From the NCBI GenBank assembly GCA_045613685.1, contig JAZLBL010000015.1:9520-73519 (forward strand): DNA of 64,000 nucleotides, read 5' to 3'. Under the pieces are notes generated by a model, which saw only the letters and a program-made list of their open reading frames with translations, had not been told where the DNA came from and did no database searches. How positions within the stretch are numbered: the first letter of the stretch is position 1; each line of letters starts with the position of its first letter. The stretch is from Fimenecus sp045613685. Lineage in GTDB: Bacteria > Bacillota > Clostridia > Oscillospirales > Acutalibacteraceae. Made by a program: the position numbers and the translations under genes. This document shows positions 24,804 to 32,943 of this stretch, piece after piece.

Positions 24804-26831
24804 TTATTCTTCGTCCTTACGTTTGGCACTTACACCTATTACAACTGCAAGTGCACCAAAAATCACGCCCACAGAAGCAATTGGGATAACCCTTCTGCTT
24901 GTGTCCGGATTTTTTTCTGACTGAACATTTTCAGTCTTTGTATCCGTAGTTGTTTCTTCTGTATTATTTTCAGTGGTTGTTTCAGTTGCAGTGTTATCAG
25001 GTGCTGTTGTGCTCTCAGTTGTTACTTCGTCCGGAACAACATCTGCAACCTGTGAGAGATAACTGAATTTTGCCATTTGCTCATCTTTCATTGGTGTGAA
25101 TTTAATAGTTGATATTGTAGAAGTCATCTGTGTATTCATAAGTGTATATGTTATATCTATTGCAAATGGTTTTTCTGCATTATCAAAATCGTTATTTACA
25201 GCTTCAATTTCAACAACCTTGCCCATTGGTACTCTCATTCCTGGTGTATAATCAAAAGTGATATCCGCACCAACTGCTTTTATATCCCATATAGCTATCT
25301 CTGCTTCAACAGACATATTTTTAAGGACTAATGCTGTATCCTTTGTAGAATGATATCCTGAACTGGTGTTATCAAATCTTGCATAAATAATTTCAGAATT
25401 GTTTTGTGATATATTAAACTGTGGATACTCTTTGCTTGAATAAACAGTATCAATATCGCCCCACAAGAAATCGTGAACGAGATTCTTTGAGTATTCGTCG
25501 TGCATAATCATACCATGACCTTGTTTTTTGATATACCAAGTGCTGTCTGGCAAGAATCCTGTTGACGCGTCAATATCAAAATCAGGTGAAATATGGTAAT
25601 GATTTGGATTATCGCAAACTGTATTCTTCTGAACATAATCGCTTGCAAAAGTTTCGTCCGCAAGTGCACAGTATGAACCAGATGAAAGGTATGTATCAAT
25701 AAGAATATCTGAATTGTATTTACCGTTAACTGAATCGTAGCCACTACCACAAACATAGCCTATTTTCATACCGCTTGACTCAAGGTCTGCAAGCTTGTTT
25801 GCAAGATTTAATCCGTCATTTGAAACATCGTTATGGAATTTAACTGTATCATTATAAAGTTTTCCATTATCTGTTTCATTAAGTCCAACATACTGAAGTG
25901 CATCTTCAAAATAATTATGTGGAACAAAATCCCAAAGAGATGGAATAAGCACAATACCTTCAAGCAAATCAGTATTTACAAGTGCACTGTTTACAACCTC
26001 AACAAGAAATTCATCAAGCAAGAGAAGTTGCAAAAGCCACTCCCAGTCTTTTTCATATTCGAAACCATGTTCAATAAAAGCAATAACATCTTCTAAATTA
26101 GCATCCACATATTCACCTGTAAAGAATGAGCCAACTGCAGATGTGCCCAAAGTTGCAGGGTCGCCGAACATTGCTCGTCTTACATCACCCTTGTGACCAT
26201 AATAGTAAAGATAACTTGTACCATACTGACCACCATGACTTAAACCATAAAGGTCAACCTGGTCTGCACCTGTAATTGCTTTTACTTCTTGAATATATGC
26301 ATCAAGGTCAGCAGCAGAATCAACCTGACTCTGTCGCCAGTCCTGTGTAAAGCCGAATACATTTTCTGCACCTACTTCTTCCATTGCCATTTCAGCAACT
26401 ACAGCTTCAGGAATATACTGCTCCATACCATTTTCAATAAGAGTTGATGCGCGGGTTGCCGCTGCGCCACTTGGGTATGGCACAAGATTGTTTTTCGATG
26501 TTCCGTCGGGATACATTTCAAGAGGCTCAAAATACTCTTGCAACACGTCAACAATCGCATCACCAAGGTCATTTTGATTAAGTGTAACATCAGCAAGCAA
26601 CTCGGCAATATCAGCACCGAGATTATCAAAATTCAATGGCCAAGCAAGTTGAACTTCGCCATTTTCATTAACAATAGGCTCGCCGTTTTCATCTGCATAA
26701 GCAAGGTTAGGACCTGAATAACCTTGTAGAATTACCACAGGTACTTTTTCTTCAGGTTTTGCAAAAACCCCTATTGATACTGTAGAAAAAATAATAAGAA
26801 CTGCGAGAATAATTGATAGAACTTTTTTCAT
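24804..26831 (-). CDS. Secreted, surface-anchored LCAT-like alpha/beta hydrolase
   Basis: 675 residues. A signal peptide (first about 24 residues, ending VGVFA) leads to a lipase/acyltransferase domain of the lecithin:cholesterol acyltransferase-like group: VILQGYSGPNLAY near the N-terminus and the nucleophile elbow GLSHGG near residue 195 in VDLYGLSHGGQYGTSYLYY. A beta-rich region and a Thr/Glu-rich linker (about 600-640) lead to NPDTSRR, a hydrophobic helix and the tail KRKDEE. The end resembles a sortase signal (NPDTG-like) but with Ser in place of Gly. Substrate unknown; lipid or ester is likely. It has its own promoter and no partner genes. Confidence 0.8.
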   Translation of the reverse strand: MKKVLSIILAVLIIFSTVSIGVFAKPEEKVPVVILQGYSGPNLAYADENGEPIVNENGEVQLAWPLNFDNLGADIAELLADVTLNQNDLGDAIVDVLQEYFEPLEMYPDGTSKNNLVPYPSGAAATRASTLIENGMEQYIPEAVVAEMAMEEVGAENVFGFTQDWRQSQVDSAADLDAYIQEVKAITGADQVDLYGLSHGGQYGTSYLYYYGHKGDVRRAMFGDPATLGTSAVGSFFTGEYVDANLEDVIAFIEHGFEYEKDWEWLLQLLLLDEFLVEVVNSALVNTDLLEGIVLIPSLWDFVPHNYFEDALQYVGLNETDNGKLYNDTVKFHNDVSNDGLNLANKLADLESSGMKIGYVCGSGYDSVNGKYNSDILIDTYLSSGSYCALADETFASDYVQKNTVCDNPNHYHISPDFDIDASTGFLPDSTWYIKKQGHGMIMHDEYSKNLVHDFLWGDIDTVYSSKEYPQFNISQNNSEIIYARFDNTSSGYHSTKDTALVLKNMSVEAEIAIWDIKAVGADITFDYTPGMRVPMGKVVEIEAVNNDFDNAEKPFAIDITYTLMNTQMTSTISTIKFTPMKDEQMAKFSYLSQVADVVPDEVTTESTTAPDNTATETTTENNTEETTTDTKTENVQSEKNPDTSRRVIPIASVGVIFGALAVVIGVSAKRKDEE

Positions 26832-26865
26832 AACAATTCCCCTTTAAAACAAATTCCATATTCTT

Positions 26866-26894
26866 ATTCTACACCCATACAATCATAAAATCAA
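26866..26894 (-). promoter_or_regulatory. Promoter of the LCAT-like hydrolase gene
   Basis: TTGATT (26889-26894) and TAGAAT (26866-26871) with 17 nt spacing. The -35 lies directly next to the terminator of the upstream lipoprotein gene. Confidence 0.65.
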
Positions 26895-26900
26895 TAAAAT

Positions 26901-26925
26901 AGCGACACCCAAAACGAGTGTCGCT
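26901..26925 (-). terminator. Terminator after the 383-residue lipoprotein gene
   Basis: AGCGACAC and GTGTCGCT form an 8-bp stem with a 9-nt loop. On the minus strand it is followed by ATTTTATTGATTTT; a T-run on the plus strand side makes it possibly bidirectional. Confidence 0.75.
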
Positions 26926-26962
26926 GTAGAATTTTTTGTCTTGCTTTTGTTAACATTCACAA

Positions 26963-28114
26963 TTATTCAGCTGTTGTTTCCCAACCAAAGTTGTATGTAA
27001 GTGATGATGTGCAAGGGAATTCAACGATTACTGTGCCATAATCTGCAAGTGCACCCTTAAATGTAACATTTGCAGTGATAATCATATTCTTCTCAAATGT
27101 TGCATAAGTCATCTGGTCATTAACTGCATTAAATCCTGCTGAAATCTTGCAAGGTGTGAACGCAATATCAAATGAGTTGACTGTGAGATAATTTGATGCT
27201 TTTTCGAACTCTTTGAGAATTCCGTCTTTTTCACGGATTGTGAATGCTTTTTCAACACTTGCCAATTCTGGTTTTACTGCAATATTGATTGTTCTGTAAA
27301 GCTCTGATGGAACGAAGATATATTCGCCCTCTAATTCGCCTTCTGTGTATTTTGCGTTATTGCCCTTGTCGTCAAGGTCATAAACCAATGTTGGAACGAT
27401 TGATGTGTAAACAGGTTGTGTAACAATACCTGTTTCTTTATCTGTATCTGTGTAAAGGTCATTAAGTGTGAGTGTGCTTGCTGTGTTTACACCCAAAGGA
27501 TAAATAATATTTGTAAGGTCTTCACCTTTTTCAACTGGACCTTCTGAGCGCAAAAGGTAGCTGCCAATATCTTTAAGTGCAGTATCTGCATAAATACGGA
27601 ACGCTGCTTTAAATTTATCCTGACCATCTAATTCATTGCCTTCTAAATCTTTGAAAACAACGCCGTTACCGTGGTTAATCCAGAAATCTTCTTTATATTC
27701 AACCAAAGCAGTTTTATTCTGTTTAATATCGTTGAGCGAATTGTTGAAATAATCAAGAACCGCTTGCTGATTTGCAACAAACGCAGCCATTTCTTCATCA
27801 GAAATAAGGTCTAAAAGTGCTGGGAAATATTCCTGACCACCGAACTTTGAAACGAGTTCATAATATGAAAGTTTAACTTCTCTGCTATCGAGTTTCTTGT
27901 TAATATTTTCATATAAAATCGCTAATTTGTCACCGGGAAGAATGTCTTTAAGTTCACCATAAGTAAATGTGAAATAAACATCTTTAAGGTCTGTTTTAAC
28001 TGACACAGCCTCCGGTCTTTTAACTTCTGTTCCTGCGCCACAACCTGCAAAAGATGCAACCATAATAGCAAGCACCATTACAATACTGAGCACTCTCATA
28101 AAATTCTTTTTCAT
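26963..28114 (-). CDS. Lipoprotein of unknown function (383 aa)
   Basis: The signal peptide has the lipobox-like end ASFAGC at residues 21-26, so the mature protein probably starts at C26 and is lipid-anchored on the outer face of the membrane. The mature part is rich in Lys, Asp and Glu and contains alternating strands and helices, with no motif I recognise. It lies 34 nt after the M28 peptidase gene on the same strand with no terminator between, so the two are probably co-transcribed. Confidence 0.75.
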   Translation of the reverse strand: MKKNFMRVLSIVMVLAIMVASFAGCGAGTEVKRPEAVSVKTDLKDVYFTFTYGELKDILPGDKLAILYENINKKLDSREVKLSYYELVSKFGGQEYFPALLDLISDEEMAAFVANQQAVLDYFNNSLNDIKQNKTALVEYKEDFWINHGNGVVFKDLEGNELDGQDKFKAAFRIYADTALKDIGSYLLRSEGPVEKGEDLTNIIYPLGVNTASTLTLNDLYTDTDKETGIVTQPVYTSIVPTLVYDLDDKGNNAKYTEGELEGEYIFVPSELYRTINIAVKPELASVEKAFTIREKDGILKEFEKASNYLTVNSFDIAFTPCKISAGFNAVNDQMTYATFEKNMIITANVTFKGALADYGTVIVEFPCTSSLTYNFGWETTAE

Positions 28115-28148
28115 TATATATTTTCCCCTTTCGGTGAATTATACCCTA

Positions 28149-29417
28149 TTAATATTGGTCTTTGAGACCTTGTTCGTCAAACAAGAACACGGTTTCAAGA
28201 ACAATTTTAAGCACATCTTCAATAGTTTTCATTTCAAGCATATTAACCTTATCAAGACGAGTGTGATAATATCTTGCTGGAGCAGGGTCCATACTTGTAA
28301 ATGCAACTGATTTAATTCCACCCTGTTGCATTGCTGCAGCGTCAGTAGAGCCGAGTGGTGTTGTTGTAAAGTTAACATTTATCCCCGCATTTTCTGATGC
28401 TTTCTTCATCAATGCACAAGCTGATTTATCCAACTTAACAGTTGCTGTCATATCCTTTGTAACGATACCCATAAATTCATAGTCACGAAGTGTATCAAGA
28501 GCTACGAAAACTGTTTCAACACCGTCGTTTTTATATTCGTCACCGTGCAATTCTGCAAAAGCCTTTGAACCACGAAGGCCCTCTTCTTCTGCACCCATTG
28601 AAACCGCAATAACTTCAGTATTTTCAAAGTTGATGTTATTGTTTTTAAGATAGAGCAATACTGCCATTGATGTAAATACGCCTGTAAGGTCGTCGTTTGC
28701 ACCGTCAACAACTAATTTCCAGTTAACGAAGAAAAGAACTGCAATCATAAAAGGCACAACGATTGCCTGTAAAACAATCAAAACAATATTTGCACTTTCG
28801 TGGTCTGCAAAAAGACCGATAACACCAACAACAAGTGTCATGAGAAGTCCTAACAATGCGCCCGCAACAACAGTTGTAACCATTTTTGGACCACCCATAT
28901 ATGTATATCTCCACTCATAAGCAGAGTCCATATGTCCACCAATAATAATGCGTCTTTTCACTTCGCCTGTTGCCTTGATTTTGCAAATTACGTTGCTTGA
29001 TTCTTCTTTTTTAAAGAACGGGTCAAGCACCTTTTTATAAAGCAAAAATTCACCCACTGCAAAGAACAATGCAACTGCACAGAGAACAACAGAAACTATG
29101 TGTAAAACACCTGCAACTGCTGGAACAAGACCTGTAAATGCAAGAATACCCAAAACTGCTGCAATCAAAGCTAAAGCGCCGTCAATGGTAACCCAGCTCA
29201 TAAATGCTTTTGGGCTTAATGTAAAGTTCTCTCTTGTTACTTCGTCAGCGATAGGTGTCATAAGCTTTTCTACATAATCCTGAGCCTTTTTCTCGCCTTC
29301 ATAACCCGCAGGACGAGGACCTATCTGTTCGCACACTCTTTTGATTTCACGAACAGCAAAATTTGAACATTCACGCACTTTTGATGCGTAATGTGTATTG
29401 CTTTCATACGCTTTCAA
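28149..29417 (-). CDS. M28-family metallopeptidase with four internal transmembrane helices
   Basis: Zinc aminopeptidase-type protein (M28), 422 aa. Ligand motifs: GGHMDS (first His), DGANDDLTG (bridging Asp), AEEEGLRGS (catalytic Glu pair), ALDTL and the late His in YYHTRLDKV. There is no signal peptide. Two hydrophobic helices precede the first His and two more lie between it and the bridging Asp, so the zinc site is built from pieces separated by membrane segments; even numbers keep both pieces on the same side, probably the cytoplasm. The start is TTG at 29417 with GGAGG 7 nt upstream. The ATG at 29432 is part of that GGAGG. Confidence 0.85.
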   Translation of the reverse strand: MKAYESNTHYASKVRECSNFAVREIKRVCEQIGPRPAGYEGEKKAQDYVEKLMTPIADEVTRENFTLSPKAFMSWVTIDGALALIAAVLGILAFTGLVPAVAGVLHIVSVVLCAVALFFAVGEFLLYKKVLDPFFKKEESSNVICKIKATGEVKRRIIIGGHMDSAYEWRYTYMGGPKMVTTVVAGALLGLLMTLVVGVIGLFADHESANIVLIVLQAIVVPFMIAVLFFVNWKLVVDGANDDLTGVFTSMAVLLYLKNNNINFENTEVIAVSMGAEEEGLRGSKAFAELHGDEYKNDGVETVFVALDTLRDYEFMGIVTKDMTATVKLDKSACALMKKASENAGINVNFTTTPLGSTDAAAMQQGGIKSVAFTSMDPAPARYYHTRLDKVNMLEMKTIEDVLKIVLETVFLFDEQGLKDQY

Positions 29418-29454
29418 ACAGAATACCTCCATAATATTGGAATATACATTGTTT

Positions 29455-29483
29455 ATTCTATCACAAAATTCTTTTTAAGTCAC
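29455..29483 (-). promoter_or_regulatory. Promoter of the M28 peptidase operon
   Basis: GTGACT (29478-29483) and TAGAAT (29455-29460), 17 nt spacing, with TGTGA before the -10. The -35 is a modest match. Confidence 0.55.
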
Positions 29484-29517
29484 TATATATTTTGAAAAAA
29501 TTTGAAAAAATGCTTGG

Positions 29518-29546
29518 TTGACATATCCACAAAAAAAGAATAAACT
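29518..29546 (+). promoter_or_regulatory. Promoter of the VanY-like gene
   Basis: TTGACA (29518-29523) and TAAACT (29541-29546), 17 nt apart. A perfect palindrome CAGTTAACTG at 29552-29561 covers the expected transcription start and could be an operator. Confidence 0.7.
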
Positions 29547-29574
29547 ATACTCAGTTAACTGAAAGGACTTTTTT

Positions 29575-30399
29575 ATGAAAAAAAGACGTTTGAAAATAAG
29601 ATTTTACCTTTTGATTTCACTTGTTGTGATTTTAGGTACACTTTCAATTTTATATGCATCTCTCTGTCGTGGAAAAGGGTATAACGAAGTCTCTATTGAT
29701 TTACCAGAAACCACAACTGAGTATATTGAAGAAACCCCTGTTGAGCCTGAAGAAATCCCTGAAGAGAGCACAACATTACCTGAAGAAACAACCACCAAAG
29801 CACCTGTTAAATGGGATAAATACAACCCACAAGACCAGCTTGCAGGTGAAAATTGGGCATTGACACTTATAAGCAAAAAATATCCTTTGGGCAAGACATA
29901 TTCACCAACACTTGCACCTGTTATTGAAAACAGTTCAATTACAGCAGATTCACGAGTTGCAGAAGCATATAAAGCAATGTATGCCGCCGCGTTAAAGCAG
30001 AATATTGTTCTTACACCTTATGCTGGATATTGCAGTTATAACCGTCAGAAAACCAACTATGACAACAAGGTTAACGCATTCACTTTGCAAGGTATGACAC
30101 ATGATGACGCAGTCGCAAATGCAGAGAAAAGAATTGAACCTGCAGGAAGCAGTGAAAACGGAGCAGGACTTTCAGTTGATATTATCAGCGCAAGCGCAGG
30201 ATTTGCATCAACTGATGAATACAAATGGCTTTTACAAAACGCTCACACCTTTGGCTTTATTCTTCGCTACCCAGAAGACAAAGTTGAGACTACAGGAATG
30301 ATTTTCCAACCTTGGCATTGGCGCTATGTCGGTGTCACAGCCGCAACAGAAATGAAAAATAACAACCAATGTTTAGAAGAATATTTAGGTGCTATATAA
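29575..30399 (+). CDS. VanY-like (M15B) D,D-carboxypeptidase homolog, probably inactive
   Basis: 274 residues. An N-terminal anchor helix (about 9-30) and a Thr/Glu/Pro-rich linker precede a VanY domain. The fold landmarks are clear but key residues differ: GYCSY near 150 (family GYRSY, substrate-binding Arg), SENGAGLSVDI near 195 (family SEHxTGLAVD, where the His is a zinc ligand) and FQPWHWRYVG near 245 (family EPWHxRYVG, where the Glu is the catalytic base). With Arg, His and Glu all replaced, peptidase activity is unlikely. A cell-wall-binding or regulatory role is inferred. Monocistronic, with its own promoter and terminator. Confidence 0.85.
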   Translation: MKKRRLKIRFYLLISLVVILGTLSILYASLCRGKGYNEVSIDLPETTTEYIEETPVEPEEIPEESTTLPEETTTKAPVKWDKYNPQDQLAGENWALTLISKKYPLGKTYSPTLAPVIENSSITADSRVAEAYKAMYAAALKQNIVLTPYAGYCSYNRQKTNYDNKVNAFTLQGMTHDDAVANAEKRIEPAGSSENGAGLSVDIISASAGFASTDEYKWLLQNAHTFGFILRYPEDKVETTGMIFQPWHWRYVGVTAATEMKNNNQCLEEYLGAI

Positions 30400-30409
30400 T
30401 ATAGAAAGC

Positions 30410-30444
30410 AAACGCGGAAGAAATAATCTTCCGCGTTTATTTTT
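30410..30444 (+). terminator. Terminator after the VanY-like gene
   Basis: AAACGCGGAAG, a 7-nt loop, then CTTCCGCGTTT (11-bp perfect stem) followed by ATTTTT. Confidence 0.88.
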
Positions 30445-30457
30445 CACCAAACAAAAT

Positions 30458-30532
30458 GTAGGGGCGGATGCCCACATCCGCCCGTTTAGGTTTCATCTCA
30501 TTGCGCGGGACGATGTGGGCATCGTCCCCTAC
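30458..30532. repeat. GC-rich palindromic element with terminal inverted repeats
   Basis: 75-bp element bounded by GTAGGGG and CCCCTAC, made of two hairpin halves: GGGCGGATG/CATCCGCCC and GGGACGATG/CATCGTCCC. It is far more GC-rich than its surroundings and its last base is the final base of the stop codon of the following minus-strand gene. Such short elements are common as dispersed repeats in gut Clostridia (recollection). It has no coding capacity. Confidence 0.65.
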
Positions 30533-31176
30533 TAAAACAATTCTTTATAATAATTATTTAGTTCTTCTGCATTAGCCATTTCAACAAATTCGCCACTTGT
30601 TGTTCTTTTCATAGATACCTTTTTATCAAAATCAATGAAAGAGTTGCTATTTTTACTATACGAATTTGATAATTCAATCTCTATTTCTTCGCCATCGTTC
30701 ATAATTAACTTATATGTAAGTGTGCTTCCTCTATGTCGCAAACCATCACCGCTATAACATAATAAAACAGTTTCTATGTCACTATAACTGTATACTATTT
30801 TTTCATCTTTTAAAAGGGAATTATATGAAATATTCTCTTCCGTTACAACCCAAACATTACAATTGCAAACAATTAATGCAACAAGAATAACAATACTTAT
30901 TATTGACGATAAAACTATATATTTTTTAGAAGTCATTTTTCGTTCTTGTGAAAAATAATATGTAACCGCAATAAATACTATAATCAAAAATGGGACTGAA
31001 AAAAACTTCATCATATCTCTTTCAACAAAAAGTGCCGAATCATATCTTTCAAGAAAATATGATTTTATAAGAAAATTATACAACAAAAACAATACTATCT
31101 CTGATGCCAAAGCAATTAATATTACAATATCAAGTTTTGAATATTTTCTGCTTTCATTTTGTTTGTTCTTTTTCAT
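30532..31176 (-). CDS. Integral membrane protein of unknown function (214 aa)
   Basis: The N-terminal half has four predicted hydrophobic helices (about 15-38, 53-70, 83-105 with neighbours), and the C-terminal half is a soluble beta-rich domain (LLCYSGDGLRHRGSTLTYKLIM, EIEIELSNSYSKNSNSF) that resembles the PH-like domains seen after small membrane bundles. No family is recognised with certainty. GC-rich palindromes flank the gene on both sides (30458-30532 and 31197-31215), and it is not obviously part of the SPFH operon upstream. Confidence 0.65.
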   Translation of the reverse strand: MKKNKQNESRKYSKLDIVILIALASEIVLFLLYNFLIKSYFLERYDSALFVERDMMKFFSVPFLIIVFIAVTYYFSQERKMTSKKYIVLSSIISIVILVALIVCNCNVWVVTEENISYNSLLKDEKIVYSYSDIETVLLCYSGDGLRHRGSTLTYKLIMNDGEEIEIELSNSYSKNSNSFIDFDKKVSMKRTTSGEFVEMANAEELNNYYKELF

Positions 31177-31196
31177 TGCTTTATCCTTTTAATTCG

Positions 31197-31215
31197 GCGG
31201 GAGCTAAGCCCCCGC
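31197..31215. repeat. Short GC-rich hairpin element
   Basis: GCGGGAGC, loop TAA, GCCCCCGC: 8 bp with a single A-C mismatch, followed on the plus strand by TCTAC. It lies just after the SPFH stop (minus strand) but lacks a U-tract in that direction, so it looks more like a dispersed palindrome than a normal terminator. Confidence 0.55.
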
Positions 31216-31228
31216 TCTACGCGTGTTT

Positions 31229-32122
31229 TTAGTCTTTTTTGCCAAGCTCTGTAAGAGATGTTGCAAGACCTGCAAGTCCCTGAATTTCTGATGGAATAAT
31301 AATTTTTGTTGCTTTGCCGTCTGCTGCTTTTTCGAATGATTCAAGAGCTTTGATGCTGATGAATTCTTTACTTGGATTAACCTTGTTAATCATATCAATA
31401 CCAGCTGCAGTTGCTTCTTGAATTTTAAGAATAGCCGCTGCTTCACCTTCTGCTTCACGGATTTTTGACTCCTTAATCGCATCAGCACGAAGAATTGCAG
31501 ATTCTTTTTCACCTTCAGCAACAAGGATAGCTGCTTTCTTTTCACCTTCAGCCTGAAGAATCTTTTCACGGCGTTCGCGTTCAGCCTTCATCTGTTTTTC
31601 CATTGAATCCTGAATTTCGCGTGGTGGCATAATGTTCTTTAATTCAACACGGTTAATCTTGATACCCCAAGCATCTGTTGCATCGTCAAGCACTTCTGTA
31701 ATCTTTGAGTTGATTGTGTCTCTTGATGTAAGAGTTGCGTCAAGTTCAAGGTCACCGATAATGTTACGAAGTGTTGTTGCTGTAAGGTTTTCAATAGCCA
31801 TCATTGGTCTTTCAACGCCATAAGTATAAAGTTTTGGGTCAATGATTCGATAGAAAACAACTGTGTCGATTGACATTGTAACGTTATCCTTTGTGATAAC
31901 TGGCTGTGGTGGGAAATCCACAACTGCTTCTTTAAGGCTCACTCTTTTTGCCACTCTGTCAATTACAGGGATTTTCACATGAAGACCTGTATCCCATGTT
32001 GTATGGTATGCGCCAAGTCTTTCAATAACAAATGCATTTGCTTGTGGTACTATGCGTACGTTTGAAATGATAATTGCGATAATAATAAATGCGATGAGTG
32101 TAGGGATAATTAATAATTCCAT
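31229..32122 (-). CDS. SPFH/band-7 (stomatin-like, QmcA type) membrane protein
   Basis: 297 residues. One N-terminal membrane helix (about 3-22) is followed by an SPFH domain (VPQANAFVIERLGAYHTTWDTGLHVKIP, DNVTMSIDTVVFYRI, TLRNIIGDLELDATLTSRD) and a long charged helix rich in Ala/Glu/Lys/Arg (about 180-250) that oligomerises. Stomatin-like proteins form ring-shaped or raft-like membrane assemblies. It lies 15 nt after the NfeD gene, the classic stomatin-NfeD partner. Confidence 0.93.
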   Translation of the reverse strand: MELLIIPTLIAFIIIAIIISNVRIVPQANAFVIERLGAYHTTWDTGLHVKIPVIDRVAKRVSLKEAVVDFPPQPVITKDNVTMSIDTVVFYRIIDPKLYTYGVERPMMAIENLTATTLRNIIGDLELDATLTSRDTINSKITEVLDDATDAWGIKINRVELKNIMPPREIQDSMEKQMKAERERREKILQAEGEKKAAILVAEGEKESAILRADAIKESKIREAEGEAAAILKIQEATAAGIDMINKVNPSKEFISIKALESFEKAADGKATKIIIPSEIQGLAGLATSLTELGKKD

Positions 32123-32137
32123 AATTTTTCTCCTTTG

Positions 32138-32581
32138 TTAATTTAATTTAGTTACAACAAGAGTTGTGCCATTGACACTCTTGATAACTGCTTTTTCATT
32201 TTCAGAAAGTGTTTCACCATTTTCGGTGATTGCTTTCCAATAAATATCACCCATTCTGACTCTGCCGTTTATTCCGTCAGTTGTGTCAGTTATGGTTACT
32301 ATTTTGCCCAGAAGTTTTTCATTCTGGTCAACATCGTCAACGGGTTTCTTAATATATTTTTTATAGATTTTACGAGAAATTACCATAAATATTGCACTTA
32401 AGAAAACGAATATAGCAATTTGCCAGATTGCGCTTTTAATTACAAATGATAATAAACAGGTAATTATCGCTGCAGGCACAAACCAAATAGATACTAATGC
32501 AGCTGTGCTAAGCTCAACTATTAAGAAAAACACGCCGACTGCAACCCATATAATCCACGGATTAGACATTAGGTATTCCAT
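32138..32581 (-). CDS. NfeD-family membrane protein
   Basis: 147 residues with three hydrophobic helices (about 10-30, 33-50 and 52-70) and a C-terminal OB-fold domain (GKIVTITDTTDGINGRVRMGDIYWKA, AVIKSVNGTTLVV). This is the short NfeD form without protease domain, which pairs with SPFH proteins. It is in an operon with the SPFH gene. Confidence 0.9.
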   Translation of the reverse strand: MEYLMSNPWIIWVAVGVFFLIVELSTAALVSIWFVPAAIITCLLSFVIKSAIWQIAIFVFLSAIFMVISRKIYKKYIKKPVDDVDQNEKLLGKIVTITDTTDGINGRVRMGDIYWKAITENGETLSENEKAVIKSVNGTTLVVTKLN

Positions 32582-32593
32582 AAAATCCTCCCT

Positions 32594-32926
32594 TTATATT
32601 TTATATTGATAGAGTGCTGTTTCAACAGAATCTGCAAAGCTGTTTGATGCACCCCAGTCAAATCTTAAAAAGCCATGTCCACCGCCACCGCCGACTGCGT
32701 GAACACGAGTAAACCCTTGAAGGTTATCAACAGTCAAAGTAAGGGTCAAACGGTTATCTGCTCTGTAATAATGCTTTTCATAGACCGCCACTCTGACTTC
32801 TCTGCCATTTTCTGTTATGCAAATGTGTTCATCAACTTTTTCACCTGTGATGGACCCATTGACAATTTCTTTGTCAACTAAATCCACTGCTTCTTCTGGT
32901 GAAATTCTCACCATAAACTCAACCAT
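32594..32926 (-). CDS. Small conserved protein, DUF6054-like
   Basis: 110-residue soluble protein with no membrane segment. The core HYYRADNRLTLTLTVDN, the Gly run AVGGGGG and the ending LRFDWGASNSFADS resemble a Firmicute family that I recall as DUF6054; the name is not certain. It is the second gene of the DUF1836-NfeD-SPFH run, with gaps of only 12-17 nt, and may work with the SPFH/NfeD complex. Confidence 0.72.
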   Translation of the reverse strand: MVEFMVRISPEEAVDLVDKEIVNGSITGEKVDEHICITENGREVRVAVYEKHYYRADNRLTLTLTVDNLQGFTRVHAVGGGGGHGFLRFDWGASNSFADSVETALYQYKI

Positions 32927-32943
32927 ATAACCCCTCCTTTAAA

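Noticed and set aside
26399..26629. 76-residue minus-strand frame within the LCAT-like gene
   Set aside because: Same-strand out-of-frame shadow lacking a ribosome-binding site and family features.
30458..30532. CRISPR repeat or insertion sequence
   Set aside because: No repeat-spacer array, no transposase and only 75 bp; it is a palindromic element.
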